This document shows positions 51,601 through 61,600 of a stretch of DNA of 64,000 bases, piece after piece. Origin of the DNA: Cunninghamella blakesleeana (lineage: Eukaryota; Mucoromycota; Mucoromycetes; Mucorales; Cunninghamellaceae); the NCBI GenBank assembly GCA_017871115.1, contig JAFCIZ010000006.1, positions 1,798,001 through 1,862,000 on the forward strand. Reading direction: 5' to 3'. Positions within the stretch are counted from its first letter, which is position 1, and each line of letters starts with the position of its first letter. The position numbers were made by a program, and so were the translations under genes. The notes beneath the pieces were generated by a model. The model ran no database searches. It was not told the origin of the DNA and worked only from the letters and a program-made list of their open reading frames with translations.

Positions 51601-51847
51601 ATACAGGATGTCGTGGACCAAGATATTCGTAATCTAAAGAATAATCAGAGTCGCCATCATTTTCGTTATCTAAATTATCATAAGTATATTCCATAGCATT
51701 ATTGTTTGAGATATCTCTAGTTGATACAGGTTGCTGTTGTTGTCGAATTTGTTGTTGATCGGAATGTTGATAATCCAATAGTCTATCAGATGTTTCAAGT
51801 TGATCTTCTAAACCATCCTCAGTATCCGCCTCATAGTAATCCATCAC
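48695..51847 (-). CDS. WD40-type protein of the DUF2415 family
   Basis: A single exon of 1050 residues. The N-terminus is acidic with poly-Gln (about 105-125). A conserved leader block follows (FTWESNDMRLTYFIKKKQRRLLHLDSLASW). WD40-like blades appear in the second half: GLGFEPLCLEHKYGYMAIGG, AIQIVRWKR, FACMNEAGILVYKL, INDAKVSPDGKKLVCVGDD, VVWNHSSEYFAHTSDTHYRVLVWRAS, GIKFHPYLDGVLAFANRYGY and NGIQWSQDGRYLYVATKKRVLAYEF; the last is the DUF2415 signature. Long Ser- and Asn-rich loops separate blades, one a poly-Asn run at about 49730-49900. The family is fungal and its role is poorly known; a scaffold function is implied only by the propeller fold. A 3.1 kb frame with no intron is unusual among these neighbours. 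Confidence 0.87.
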   Translation of the reverse strand: MMDYYEADTEDGLEDQLETSDRLLDYQHSDQQQIRQQQQPVSTRDISNNNAMEYTYDNLDNENDGDSDYSLDYEYLGPRHPVYRDRDDADSIASELSDTINDNNTAQEQQQQQQHQQQPYFDMWDEDPYSTNDFTWESNDMRLTYFIKKKQRRLLHLDSLASWNNNKPSSFWRKEKGWPKQLPCSSTTTNHDQSANALCLVPTNYASSDKLYGIYRDRIIECGRPWTTSSPSTSSSSSSITTNTKDAYRVNKNKKNINTSNHHSKHTTTWIDSESTPTHTFPFHPKDSFQEIPTPSSSKPPQYSSPSSSSSEGSKFYSTHISVSLRRLSSSSSTSTILPTSTPTINDITFGKRGLAANVNQCISKFIPYTKYIKRSEFTPPSGYQNAYAGLGFEPLCLEHKYGYMAIGGLEGEFELYCCMNKDQPFKIWGTKFKGKDNIMLMTNAIQIVRWKRSTATTPTDRVDDEDDENNLQDEYDYFLFACMNEAGILVYKLPSHHQCLEKQHQHQRHDNSVNMASTPIPSSICNTATAQLYAHLRSFDHVPINDAKVSPDGKKLVCVGDDNFIFLINIYHHQHSSHLNNSSSYSSLSSSSSSMVVEDMDHMTVDDRVISFGEPVKLLIPTKLLQPEVVSTTTAILESEMEGHAHSIRDNNNNNNNIDGHSSSNSNDNSYLHNNNDYYNNSNNSNANTNTNNNNNNSNNNNDNNDNINNSSDLYNQVMVPYSSQHVVWNHSSEYFAHTSDTHYRVLVWRASTHDILYSIDTAGYTYGIKFHPYLDGVLAFANRYGYFHTVDLTQALDITTLTTNEKKKPATTTSSTDYCNIYDFDKQTTKVREHICNAYCINTSIEGEEEGEGRGMDHHYSAYHTQHLKARHEMTMVAFRGEKDRRLRILAKINGIQWSQDGRYLYVATKKRVLAYEFIPSQHHQHHRVSSLFGLAGQTIRQMLELQYEYLQQKKRKKSKKNNNQLDIRQKRQRLQQDDNDNNNGLVNTATNTTTTTATTATTATNKISSPFPSRPYLFNQKWYQKWKSLPLHIHSQVLKESDLATHW

Positions 51848-52218
51848 TATAGATGGTGTTAGAGTATTTTTTTATAAAAAAATAAATAAAAAAAAGTAAA
51901 AAGGAAAGAAGAAGAAATTAAAGGAAGGAAGGAAAAGGGAAAGAAAAAAATTAAAAAGTAATAGCAATGGAAAAAAAATAATAATAATAAAAGGGTAAAG
52001 GGAAAAAAAAAATTAAATAATCAAAAAAAAAAGTGAAAGAAAGAGGAAAGAAAAAAAAAAGAGAGAGAGAAAAAAAAAATTTAATTATAAATAATTATAA
52101 TACTTAAAAGGAGCCAAGCTTGAAACACCGACTAAAAATTTATAAATTCGTCGATCATCCCTTCTTTCTTCTCTTTTGAAAAAGGTAATAAAACTTTCTT
52201 TTATACCTTTTTTAATAT
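51848..52218. other. Divergent promoter region (DUF2415 WD40 / MSH1)
   Basis: A purine-rich tract (GA/AAG repeats, about 51895-52075) on the plus strand, followed by a TC-rich stretch just before MSH1. No gene seen. Confidence 0.6.
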
Positions 52219-52545
52219 ATGTTATTAAGAACTTATTCTGCCTATAAATGTTCTTATAATATTTATCACTCTTTTCGTTATTTTTCTTCTACTATTTCAG
52301 TAAAAAAACGTGTTACAGCTGGAACAACCGAACAATTGCTTGGCTCTCTTAATAAAAATACCAAAGTAAAGAAACCCTCTATTTTATCAACTAATACTAC
52401 AAAACAATTAACTGATAAAACTCTTGCACCTAAACTAAAAACTACCGGCTCAATAGTATTAGATGCTGTATATGAATATACTTTGAAATACCCTCTTTGT
52501 GTATTACTAATTCAAGTTGGTGATTTTTATGAAGTAAAAAAAAAA

Positions 52546-52580
<35 letters not shown>

Positions 52581-55258
52581 TAATAATTTTAATATTTATA
52601 AACTATTTATTCTAAACGATTCCTTTATTACTACTATTACTATTATTATTATTATTATTATTACTATTTCTCTCTTTGTATTTATATTTAAATTTACATT
52701 AGTTATATGATACTCATGCCACAAAATATGCTTCGTTATTAGATTTAAAGTTAACACGTAAACAAGTTAGCACTGGTCATGTAGTTGATTTTGCTGGTTT
52801 CCCTTCAAGAGCTTTAGATCGGTATGTTGATATTTTAGTCAATCGCTTAGGTTGTCGAGTAGCTATATGCGAACAAATAGGTATAAACACACGCCACGAT
52901 GGATCAATTCTTGGAGTACAAAGGGATATTACAAGAATTATAACGCCTGGAACTGTAATTGAAGAAAAATATTTGGATGCACATAACTATAATTATCTTT
53001 TAGCAGTATATCCAATAAAGACAACAACAATAACTGAATCAACTACTATTGGTCTTGCTTGGGTAGATTTATCGATCGGTGAATTTATATTACAACAATC
53101 AACAGTAGATTCTTTTAAGGATGATATCGTTCGCATTAAGCCTAGAGAAGTCATTTTACCTGATTGGATGCAGCCCAGTCAATACAACAGCAGCAATGAC
53201 CAAAATAACAGCCCTTTTGATTTAAATTGGAATAATTATGATCCCATCACTAAAATACTGGCTTCAGAAGCTTCCATTGCTTTAACTTATCAATCCGATT
53301 CTACTTTTAATGCTTCAGAATATAAAAAATCATTACAAACAATATTTAATCAAGACAAAAACAATAGTCAATTAAATCATTTATTATCTACTTTTCCAAA
53401 TCAATCCTTGGCAGCTGGAATGGCTATATTACATTATATTGACCAAACACATGTAGGAAAAAAACCAACATTACAATTTCCTTTACTGTTTTTGACAGAA
53501 AATACACTTCGGATCGATAGCGCAGCAATGGCATCATTAGAATTATTAAAAGGATTAAAAGACGGTAGCCGTAAGGATAGTTTGCTTGGAATACTTGACC
53601 GCACAGTTACAGATGCTGGTTCAAGATTGCTTTCACAATGGATTTCATCTCCTTTAGGCACACTTGATTTAATTCATGATCGACTCGACGTTGTAGATTA
53701 TTTTTATCACGATTCATTTTTATTGAACGACTTTCGATACCAATTAAAACAAAGCACCGATACACAAAGGGCATTACAACGTTTATCAATGGGGCGTGGT
53801 CAATATATTGATTTGATTGATATTCATTCTACTCTTAGTGTCATTAAAGCAATTCAACAATTATTTCAACATCATCAAAATAATCAAACTATTCCAATTG
53901 CAATGAAAAAATTATTATTTAAATTAAATGCTCATGATGATCTTTCTAAAGATATTCAATTGGCTTTTATTGATCAACATACCACTACTAACACCGATAT
54001 GAACCAAGTTATAGCTGCTACTGCTGCTGCTTCTAATGGTGATCATAGCCATGGCGATGGTGATGATTATAGTGAAATAAACTACCCATTCAAAGAAAAT
54101 TATTATTATGGTAATGTGAATCCAAATTATCATCCTACCTTAAAAAGACTTTATAATAAAATGAAGAAATTGGAAATAAAAAAGACAGCCCTTCAAGAAG
54201 ATTTACAAATGATATGTGGTCGATCAATTACTTTAACAACTAGTTCTCCTTATCGTCATATTGTGGAAGTGAATGCAACTCAAGCTAAAAAATTAGAGGA
54301 ACATTATCAGGGGCAAGAAGGATCACTCGTTTTAGTACATCAAACGAAAAATAAAAAAAGATATCATTTACAACTTTGGACAGATCTATCTATTCAACTA
54401 GAAGAAACAATAAGTCGTATAGCTGATTTTGAAACACAAGTTTTTCAAAAAATAGTAGAACAACTACTTGAACGATCACATACCATTCGTCAAAGCTGTA
54501 TAACTTTAGCACAATTAGATATATTATCTACTTTTTCATGGCTAGCTAGTAAAAATAATTGGATACGGCCTCAATTAGTTTCTGATCGTCATGATATTAA
54601 TATTTTTAAAGGCAGGCACCCTGTTATAGAAACCTATTTAGGAAAAAAAGGTCGATCATTTACACAAAACGATTGTCAATTAACCAACAATCAACGTATT
54701 TGGCTACTAACTGGGCCCAATATGGGTGGGAAAAGTACCTTTTTAAGACAAAATGCAATCATTGTTATCATGGCCCATATGGGTTGCTTCGTACCAGCTG
54801 AAAGAGCAACCATTGGATTAACAGATTGTATCTTTAGTCGTGTAGGTGCAGCTGATAATATTACACAAGATCAATCTACTTTTATGGTAGAAATGACAGA
54901 AACTGCAACAATTTTAAAACATGCAACATCAAAATCTTTAGTGATTATGGACGAAGTAGGCCGTGGCACATCAACAGCAGATGGATTCTCTTTGGCCTTT
55001 GCTATTTTAAACCATCTTGATCAACAAATTGGATGTAACACATTATTTGCAACGCATTATCATGAATTGGCTGATACAGTACATGCTTTTCAGCATTTAA
55101 AATGTTTCATGACAAGTATATATGAAGATGATGTAGGGTTTACTTTTTTACATAGAGTGGAACCTGGTGTATGTAAACAATCTCATGGTTTAAAAGTAGC
55201 CCAAATAGCTGGTAAGTTTTATTTTTATGATATCCTTTATTATATTCACACACACACG

Positions 55259-55301
<43 letters not shown>

Positions 55302-55483
55302 TTATATACTAATTAAATTATTTATTTATATATTTATTTATTTATTTTTTTAAAAAAAAAATAGGATTACCACCTTCTGTTATTAATATAGCTAAATCAG
55401 TTTGGCAATCATTAAATCATACACCTATAATATCAGTTAATATGACAAAAGAATTCGATATAAAAAATAAACACTCAACATGA
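52219..55483 (+). CDS. MSH1: Mitochondrial MutS homologue MSH1
   Basis: Three exons, 52219..52533, 52703..55211 and 55365..55483, in phase, 980 residues (yeast 959). MSH1 is an ATP-driven mismatch-recognition protein that protects mitochondrial DNA. The N-terminus is a mitochondrial presequence (MLLRTYSAYKCSYNIYHSFR). The mismatch-binding F-Y-E motif lies in GDFYE (103-105), exactly before intron 1. Conserved MutS blocks follow: TRIITPGTVIEE, SLLGILDRTVTDAGSRLLSQWI, Walker A TGPNMGGKST (about 54715-54738), the STFMVEM loop, Walker B VIMDEVGRGTSTADG and TLFATHYHEL. A Gly/Asp/His loop with Ala repeats sits near 54010-54075. Intron 1 starts GTAAAAAAAA and continues as an AAT microsatellite. Confidence 0.95.
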
Positions 55484-55487
55484 CAAT

Positions 55488-55528
<41 letters not shown>

Positions 55529-55563
55529 GGAGTAAGTTCGTAGTAATAAAAATAATGTATAAT

Positions 55564-55603
<40 letters not shown>

Positions 55604-56704
55604 GCACAAGTTTAGATGAATTTAATTAATACTATAAGATAAAAAAATCAATGACTATTATTATTTAATTAATCCATGAAAAATAACAATATTATGTATA
55701 ACAATAATAATATTAATAATATTAATAAAATAGCTATTAAATAAATAAAATAATGTATATATATATTTATAAAATGATCCCTTGGTTTTTATTTTATTAT
55801 TATTGTTGTATAAAAATATTGGAGAAAAAAAAAAAAAAGCCAAGATATTGAATTTTAAAAAAGTGATTGATCTAGGAGAAATCCTTCTTATTCCCCTTAA
55901 AAAGAAGAAAGTTTAAAACACATTCTTTGACCTTTTTATTTTATTTTATTTTTTCAATTTCCCCAAAAAAAGAACCATTGTTACTCATTACCACCTTTTT
56001 TTTAAAAAAAAAATATATTACTATGTTGAGTTGTATTTATTAGCCACGATATGACTTTAGAATTTCCTTTCCAGAAAACATGTCTTTTTTTATAAAACTT
56101 TTTATTAAAATAAAAAATACTATAGATTGTTTCAAATTTATCCTTTTTTAAATATTTTATATAGCATATGCTATTTCTTTTTCTTATTTTTTTTTTTTAA
56201 TTAATACTCATATATATATATTATATCTATTATATCTATTATATCGCCCAGGAAAATAACACTGTTGGCATTTTAAATTAACTTTTTGTCGAATTTTACA
56301 ACCTCACCCTCACAACATTTTTCTTTTCTTTTCTCTTTTGTACCCCTTGTCCCCGTTACTTAAAACTTACGCTCGAACTAAATTGTGTATCAATATAAAT
56401 AGGCCAGAATTTATTTATTTTTTTTGTCGAATTTTATATAAAATTTTAATAATAAATCTTTATTTGCTCAAATTAATTTTATTTTGTTTTAATTTTATAT
56501 TGATTTCTTAATTGAAATTATTTTATTTATTACTGCTATAACATACTTGGTTTATTTCTTAATTAAGTTGTATCAACTTATAAAGCAAGAATATCATGCT
56601 CACTGAAAATTAAACAATAATCTAAATTACTTACTTTTTTGAAATATAAAAGAGACTACATTTTCTAAGCAACCATAGAAACCCAATACTTTTTAAATAA
56701 CCAT
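55484..56704. other. Intergenic region with AAT repeat and a degenerate LTR-like segment
   Basis: Begins with an AAT microsatellite (about 55488-55526) and a poly-T/poly-A switch (55566-55604). No coding frame is convincing. The right part (from about 56260) becomes retrotransposon-like: the motif TGTCGAATTTTA occurs at about 56288 and 56427, and a stretch at 56563-56695 is homologous to the end of the candidate 5' LTR. Confidence 0.5.
56563..56695 (+). repeat. Diverged copy of the LTR 3' end
   Basis: Aligns without large gaps to 57228-57345, sharing AAGTTGTATC.ACTTATAAA.CAAGA, then TGCTCACTGA.AATTAAAC, ATAAAAG and CAACCA blocks, at roughly three-quarters identity by eye. It ends right before the candidate LTR start (56705). 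It is most simply a remnant of an older, related LTR next to the present element; an internal duplication of one long LTR is the alternative. Confidence 0.55.
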
Positions 56705-57361
56705 TGTTGCGCGATGGATTCGCTTGGATCATTTCGAAGACCGCTCATGGAATTTGATTGGTTAAAATATTTCATCATTTTTGGTAACAATTTTTCTAAC
56801 ACTTTTTATATCATTTTCGATAACAAATTTGTTAACACTTTTGGTGACAAATTTGATGACAAAATCAGTAACACTTTTTATGTCGAATCTGACATAAAAT
56901 ATAAAACCTTATTTTTATTTTTTTATATAAATACTCGACAATTTTTATTTTATTTTTGAAAAATCAGTTAATAACAAGTTAATTTTAAATAAAAGAACTT
57001 ATATTATAACCAATAAGTCTATTAACTCATCTTTTTAGCTAAAGATTATTTTTATTTTATATTAATATTGTTGATTACTATCCAATATTACTTTATATTA
57101 TTTTATTATAATAATCGTTGATCTTTATCCGATATTATACTTATTTTATTTTAATTTTATTACTTTGTCTATATAATTGTTGATCTTTATCCAATTATAT
57201 AATTTATTTTATTTTAAACTATCAATCTAAACTAAGTTGTATCTACTTATAAAACAAGATACTGGTGCTCACTGACAATTAAACTAAACTACAAAGCTAT
57301 CTACTTTCCAAAACTATAAAAGGAAATTCTACTTTTACAACAACCAAAAATTTACACAACA
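56705..57361 (+). repeat. Candidate 5' LTR
   Basis: Starts TGTTGCGCG and ends ACACAACA, obeying the TG...CA rule, about 657 nt. It is followed after five bases by a TGG-initiated primer-binding site. The left part has short direct repeats around AACACTTTTTAT (about 56797 and 56871) and AACAAATTTGTTAAC, and the right part has repeats around TTGATCTTTATCC. A TATAAAAGG box lies at about 57314-57322. The left boundary is inferred from the offset of about 660 nt between the two LTR-end homologues and needs the 3' LTR for proof. Confidence 0.5.
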
Positions 57362-57366
57362 TATTT

Positions 57367-57386
57367 TGGTGCTCACTGGCGGGGGT
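57367..57386 (+). other. Candidate tRNA primer-binding site
   Basis: TGGTGCTCACTGGCGGGGGT begins with TGG, the complement of a tRNA CCA end, and is followed by GC-rich sequence that is exceptional in this AT-rich region. The tRNA was not identified; its 3' end would need to read the reverse complement. Confidence 0.6.
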
Positions 57387-57536
57387 AATACTAAAAACCG
57401 GGGAAACACTAATTATCAAGGAATAACTAAATCTATAAAAGAATATAATCAAGAATACTTAAATTCAAGTTAAACAACTACTTTAAAAATATACAAACTT
57501 TATCATCCTATTTCAAAAACTTATCTTTATATTCCA

Positions 57537-58658
57537 ATGGAAAATCCACAAAAATCAAGTATCGAGCAAACCGCGTTGGAAAATCATGATCATCACCATG
57601 ATCCTAACCTTGCTGCTAAGCTGAAGCTTAATCTTTTAACTTTTTCAGGTTCTGATGACGAAGACTTTCGTTATTTTGAAAAGTCCTTGGAAAATTATTT
57701 TAAATTATCTAGAGTTGGTATGGATAGAAGGGCAATTATCTTGAAGGTGCAATTGTCTGGTCCTGCTGAATTCTATTTTGAACAATTAGAACAAGATCCT
57801 AATATGGCTAATGATTATCAAAAATTGATGAATGCTTTAAGGGAAAAGTATGTCACCAAAGAATTGATATTATCATACGAAATTGCACTTGGTACTATTA
57901 AACAAGGCAATGACGAAAGACCAAAGAACTTTTTGGCACGTATCCAAGAAATGGCAAGATTGGCACAATTGAAGGATGACCATATTATATTGATGAGATT
58001 CCGTGCTGGTTTAAAAGAAGAAATCAGAATACACTGTATGGATCAAGGTGCTGAAACATTGAATCAATGGTATAACTATGCTGAAAATTGGTGGAAGACA
58101 AGACATATACAATCATTACCATCTGTATGTAATCTTACCAATGCTAATAGATTTGCTGGAGGCCATAAAAAGAAGTCAAATAATAATTATGGTGATCATA
58201 ATGGCAATATATCATTAAATACAGCTGAACATGTTGATGGAGAATCTGCATTCATGCAAAAACTTTTAGGTCATATGGAAAAATTGATAAACACCAAATT
58301 GGAAGACAAAAGAGGTTCGTACAATAACCAAAGAAACAACAACAATAATACTCGTAACAACCAAACATATAATGGACCTAATAATTACAACAGAAATAAT
58401 AATCAAAAATACAGAAATAATCAGTATAACAATTATCGTCAATATAATAATAATAATAACAACAACAATAATCATAATTATAACAATCAATATTTACCTG
58501 AAGATAATTATAACAACAGAGATTATTATTACCAAGGAAATCAAATGCATAATAATAATAATTATAATCCACAATATAACTATCCACAACAAAATAATTA
58601 TAATAATCCACCAAATAATAATCAAAACAACACACCAGTTAATGGTTCAAAAAACTAA
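57537..58658 (+). CDS. gag: Retrotransposon Gag
   Basis: A frame of 373 residues. The first third is a Ty3/Gypsy capsid-type domain (about 30-195): FSGSDDEDFRYFEKSLENYF, a YFEQLEQDP helix, LMNALREKYV, KNFLARIQEMARLAQ and MRFRAGLKEEIRIHC. It should assemble the virus-like particle. The C-terminal 130 residues are almost wholly Asn/Tyr/Arg with scattered basic residues. There is no CCHC zinc knuckle, so RNA binding probably depends on the basic low-complexity tail. The start codon is the first in frame after the leader and has A at -3 (CCAATGG). The stop codon TAA follows directly on the slippery heptamer A AAA AAC, so a fraction of ribosomes should continue into pol. Confidence 0.93.
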   Translation: MENPQKSSIEQTALENHDHHHDPNLAAKLKLNLLTFSGSDDEDFRYFEKSLENYFKLSRVGMDRRAIILKVQLSGPAEFYFEQLEQDPNMANDYQKLMNALREKYVTKELILSYEIALGTIKQGNDERPKNFLARIQEMARLAQLKDDHIILMRFRAGLKEEIRIHCMDQGAETLNQWYNYAENWWKTRHIQSLPSVCNLTNANRFAGGHKKKSNNNYGDHNGNISLNTAEHVDGESAFMQKLLGHMEKLINTKLEDKRGSYNNQRNNNNNTRNNQTYNGPNNYNRNNNQKYRNNQYNNYRQYNNNNNNNNNHNYNNQYLPEDNYNNRDYYYQGNQMHNNNNYNPQYNYPQQNNYNNPPNNNQNNTPVNGSKN

Positions 58659-58699
58659 ATAGGGCAATTGTAACAGATGGTCAATTGGGAATCCCTATT
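58649..58699 (+). promoter_or_regulatory. Probable -1 programmed ribosomal frameshift signal (gag-pol)
   Basis: The heptamer A AAA AAC occupies 58649-58655 in the gag frame (TCA AAA AAC TAA), a canonical X XXY YYZ site, and the pol frame is exactly -1. Downstream, AATAGGG plus CAATTG (58658-58670) can pair with CAATTG (58682-58687) and CCCTATT (58693-58699). This gives 13 base pairs around an 11-nt loop with a 5-nt bulge. The full stem begins two to three bases after the heptamer; opening its weak lower A-U pairs gives the usual longer spacer. No ATG is available near the start of the pol frame. Confidence 0.75.
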
Positions 58700-61600
58700 A
58701 CAAAATCCATCCATCCAAATAATAATCAACTATATCAAGAAAATAATATTAATAAATATCACAACTATAATACACCAAATAACTCCAACATAAATACACG
58801 AAATTATAATACAAATACTTACGTTCCACACAACATAATGGACAACCATAATGATTATTTATCAGCACAAAATCATTATTATCTTCAAAATATATTAGAT
58901 AGTGATCAAGAAATCAATGATTGTGATTTTAATGTTGCTGCAAATCCAAAACCACCAGTTGTTGAAAAAGCAATAAGAAAACCACGTACAAGGAAGACTA
59001 TAGAAAAACCAAGTACATCAGCAGCTGCTACAAAATCTATTCCACAACAAATACAACAGGATATTCGTGATCATACACATGTTCCACCACAAAATAATCC
59101 ATTTTTCCAAAACGTATTTTCACAGCATCCAAATCAAGATGTAGCTGAACCTTCTAAATCAAATAATAATGATATGATGGAAGAAGTACAAATAATAAAT
59201 GATAAAAGGAAAAAAGTATCCATTCAAGAACCACCTGTGGATAAAAAGAAGAAGACACCAAAAAGGAAATCACAACCATTATCAATAAATTATAATATTT
59301 CTGAAGATATATTACATCAAAAAGCTAATATTAATGTTGGTGATCTTATAACTATATCTGCTCCATTAAGAAGAGAATTGATTACAGCTTGTAGACAATC
59401 AAGAATAAAAAGACCAATTGATAAAGGTAAAGAAAAAGATGTACAATTAAATTCTATTGATAATAGTGATGTTGTAACTACCGCTGCATATGCCGATATA
59501 ATGGTGAATGATGTAAAGGTTACTGGATTAATTGATTGTGGAGCTGCAAGAGCTTGTATGTCCAGGGCAATGATGAAATCATTAGATCTAGAAATTGATG
59601 CACCATCCACAAGTATTTTTGTGATGGGAAATGGTACTAAACAACCTGCGTTAGGTGTAATTCATGATGTTCCTATTACTGTTGGTAAAGGATTGACTAT
59701 ACCAATTGATGTTGAAGTATTACCAAAGTGTCCACCACATATAGTGTTAGGTACTAGCTGGTTGGATCATGCACAAGCGGTGATTAACTTTAAAACAGGT
59801 ACTTTAAAGGTGACTTATAAACGTCGTACACAAGAAATTCCAATTACATATATAAAATCAAATGAACGTCCATATACATACCAACGTGTTACAAATGCAA
59901 GATATGAATTGGAACAGCCGCAAGGTGAAGATGTAGCTGAAAATATATCAAGTGCTAGTGATTCAGAAGATGATACTGATTCTAATGATGAAGATTCTAC
60001 TGATGATGGAGATTCTACTGATAGCAATGAAGAAGATGCTGTACAAGATGATGAAGACTTTTATTTAATGGATGATCATGCAAAAAGTCCAGTAATCCAA
60101 ACACGTCCAAATAAAGATGAAGGTACTATGATGATATTAAGTGGAAGTACTGGTTTATCAATACCACCTTACCATATTTGTCAAATCAACTATGCTATTG
60201 ATGAAAATATAATTGTTCCACATCTTAAACATCTTGATGAATTTTTGGATAAACATGAAGACTTTGATGTAATCTTGGAAATTATCAATAAAACTGAAGA
60301 CATGATGGAAATACCGCCAAACAACGTACTAGGTGAATTCATAAATAGGAAACAATTTCCAATACAAAAGGATCCATATGTCGAATATACTGGTTATGAT
60401 TTTGAAGACCACTATAGAGAATTACCACCTTCTCTGCTGGAAGATGATACTGAAGAAATTATTCTTGATCCTAATATAAAAGGAAAAATCCAAATGGGTG
60501 ATATACCTGAAGAATACAAAAAGAAATTTTATAAATTAATACATCATTATCAAGATATTTTTGATTGGAATAATGATAAAATGGGAAAAACTACATTAAT
60601 CGAACATGAAATAATATTAAAAGAAAATACATTACCTATCAGACACAGACCATATAGATTGGGGCCAAGTGAACAAGAATATTTGAAGAATGAATTAAAC
60701 CGTCTTTGTGAATTGGGAATTATAAAACCTTCAAATTCACCTTTTACTGCACCAATTATCTTAGTCAAAAAGAAGAATGGTGAATATCGTATGGTAGTTG
60801 ACTATCGTAAACTGAATACACATACAAAGGTTGATTCATATCCACTACCACGTATTGATGATTTAATTGACGAACTTGGAAAATCAAAAATATTTTCTGC
60901 TTTGGATTTAAGATCTGGTTTCCATCAAGTTCCATTAAAAGAATCAAGTAAAGAATTAACTGGCTTTACAACTAAATTTGGTACTTATCAATACGAAATG
61001 CTGCCAATGGGATTGGTGAATAGTCCTGCTACCTTCCAAAGATTAATTGATATCTGTTATAAAGATTTGCTGCATAGTAATCTAGTTGCATTTATTGATG
61101 ATCTTAATGTACATTCTAAAAACTTGGATCAACACCTAATTGACTTGGAAAGATTATTCGAATACACTAGAAGAGGTGGATTGGTGTTTAATATTGAAAA
61201 GTGTATATTCTTTAAAGATGAATTAAAATTTTTAGGCTACATAATAACTGCTGAAGGAATCAAGACAGATCCAGATAAAATTGCAAAGGTTAAAGATTAT
61301 CCAATACCAAAAACAATTAAACAAGTTAGAGGCTTCTTAGGTTTAGCTTCATATTACAGAAGATTTGTAAAAGGATTTGCTGCTACTGCTAGGCCATTAC
61401 ATGATCAAACAAAAACCAAAAAGAGAATACCATGGACAGAAGATACAACAAAAGCTTTTGAAAAATTAAAGGAAAATCTAATCAATGCTCCAATATTAAG
61501 AAGACCTGATTTTGATAAACCATTCATTGTTGTATGCGATGCTTCACAACTAGGATTAGGTTCTATATTAACACAATTAGATGATGATGGTCGTGAACAT

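Noticed and set aside
17545..55483. Apparent cluster of genome-maintenance genes (NSE2, REV1, MSH1)
   Set aside because: They are scattered among unrelated genes on both strands with long gaps; no shared regulation visible, so taken as coincidence.
56714..56959. 81-codon frame in the candidate LTR
   Set aside because: Lies across LTR subrepeats; the repeated N-T-F-like peptide is a by-product of the DNA repeats.
57537..58658. Zinc-knuckle nucleocapsid in Gag
   Set aside because: No C-x2-C-x4-H-x4-C motif is present; the tail is only Asn/Tyr/Arg-rich.
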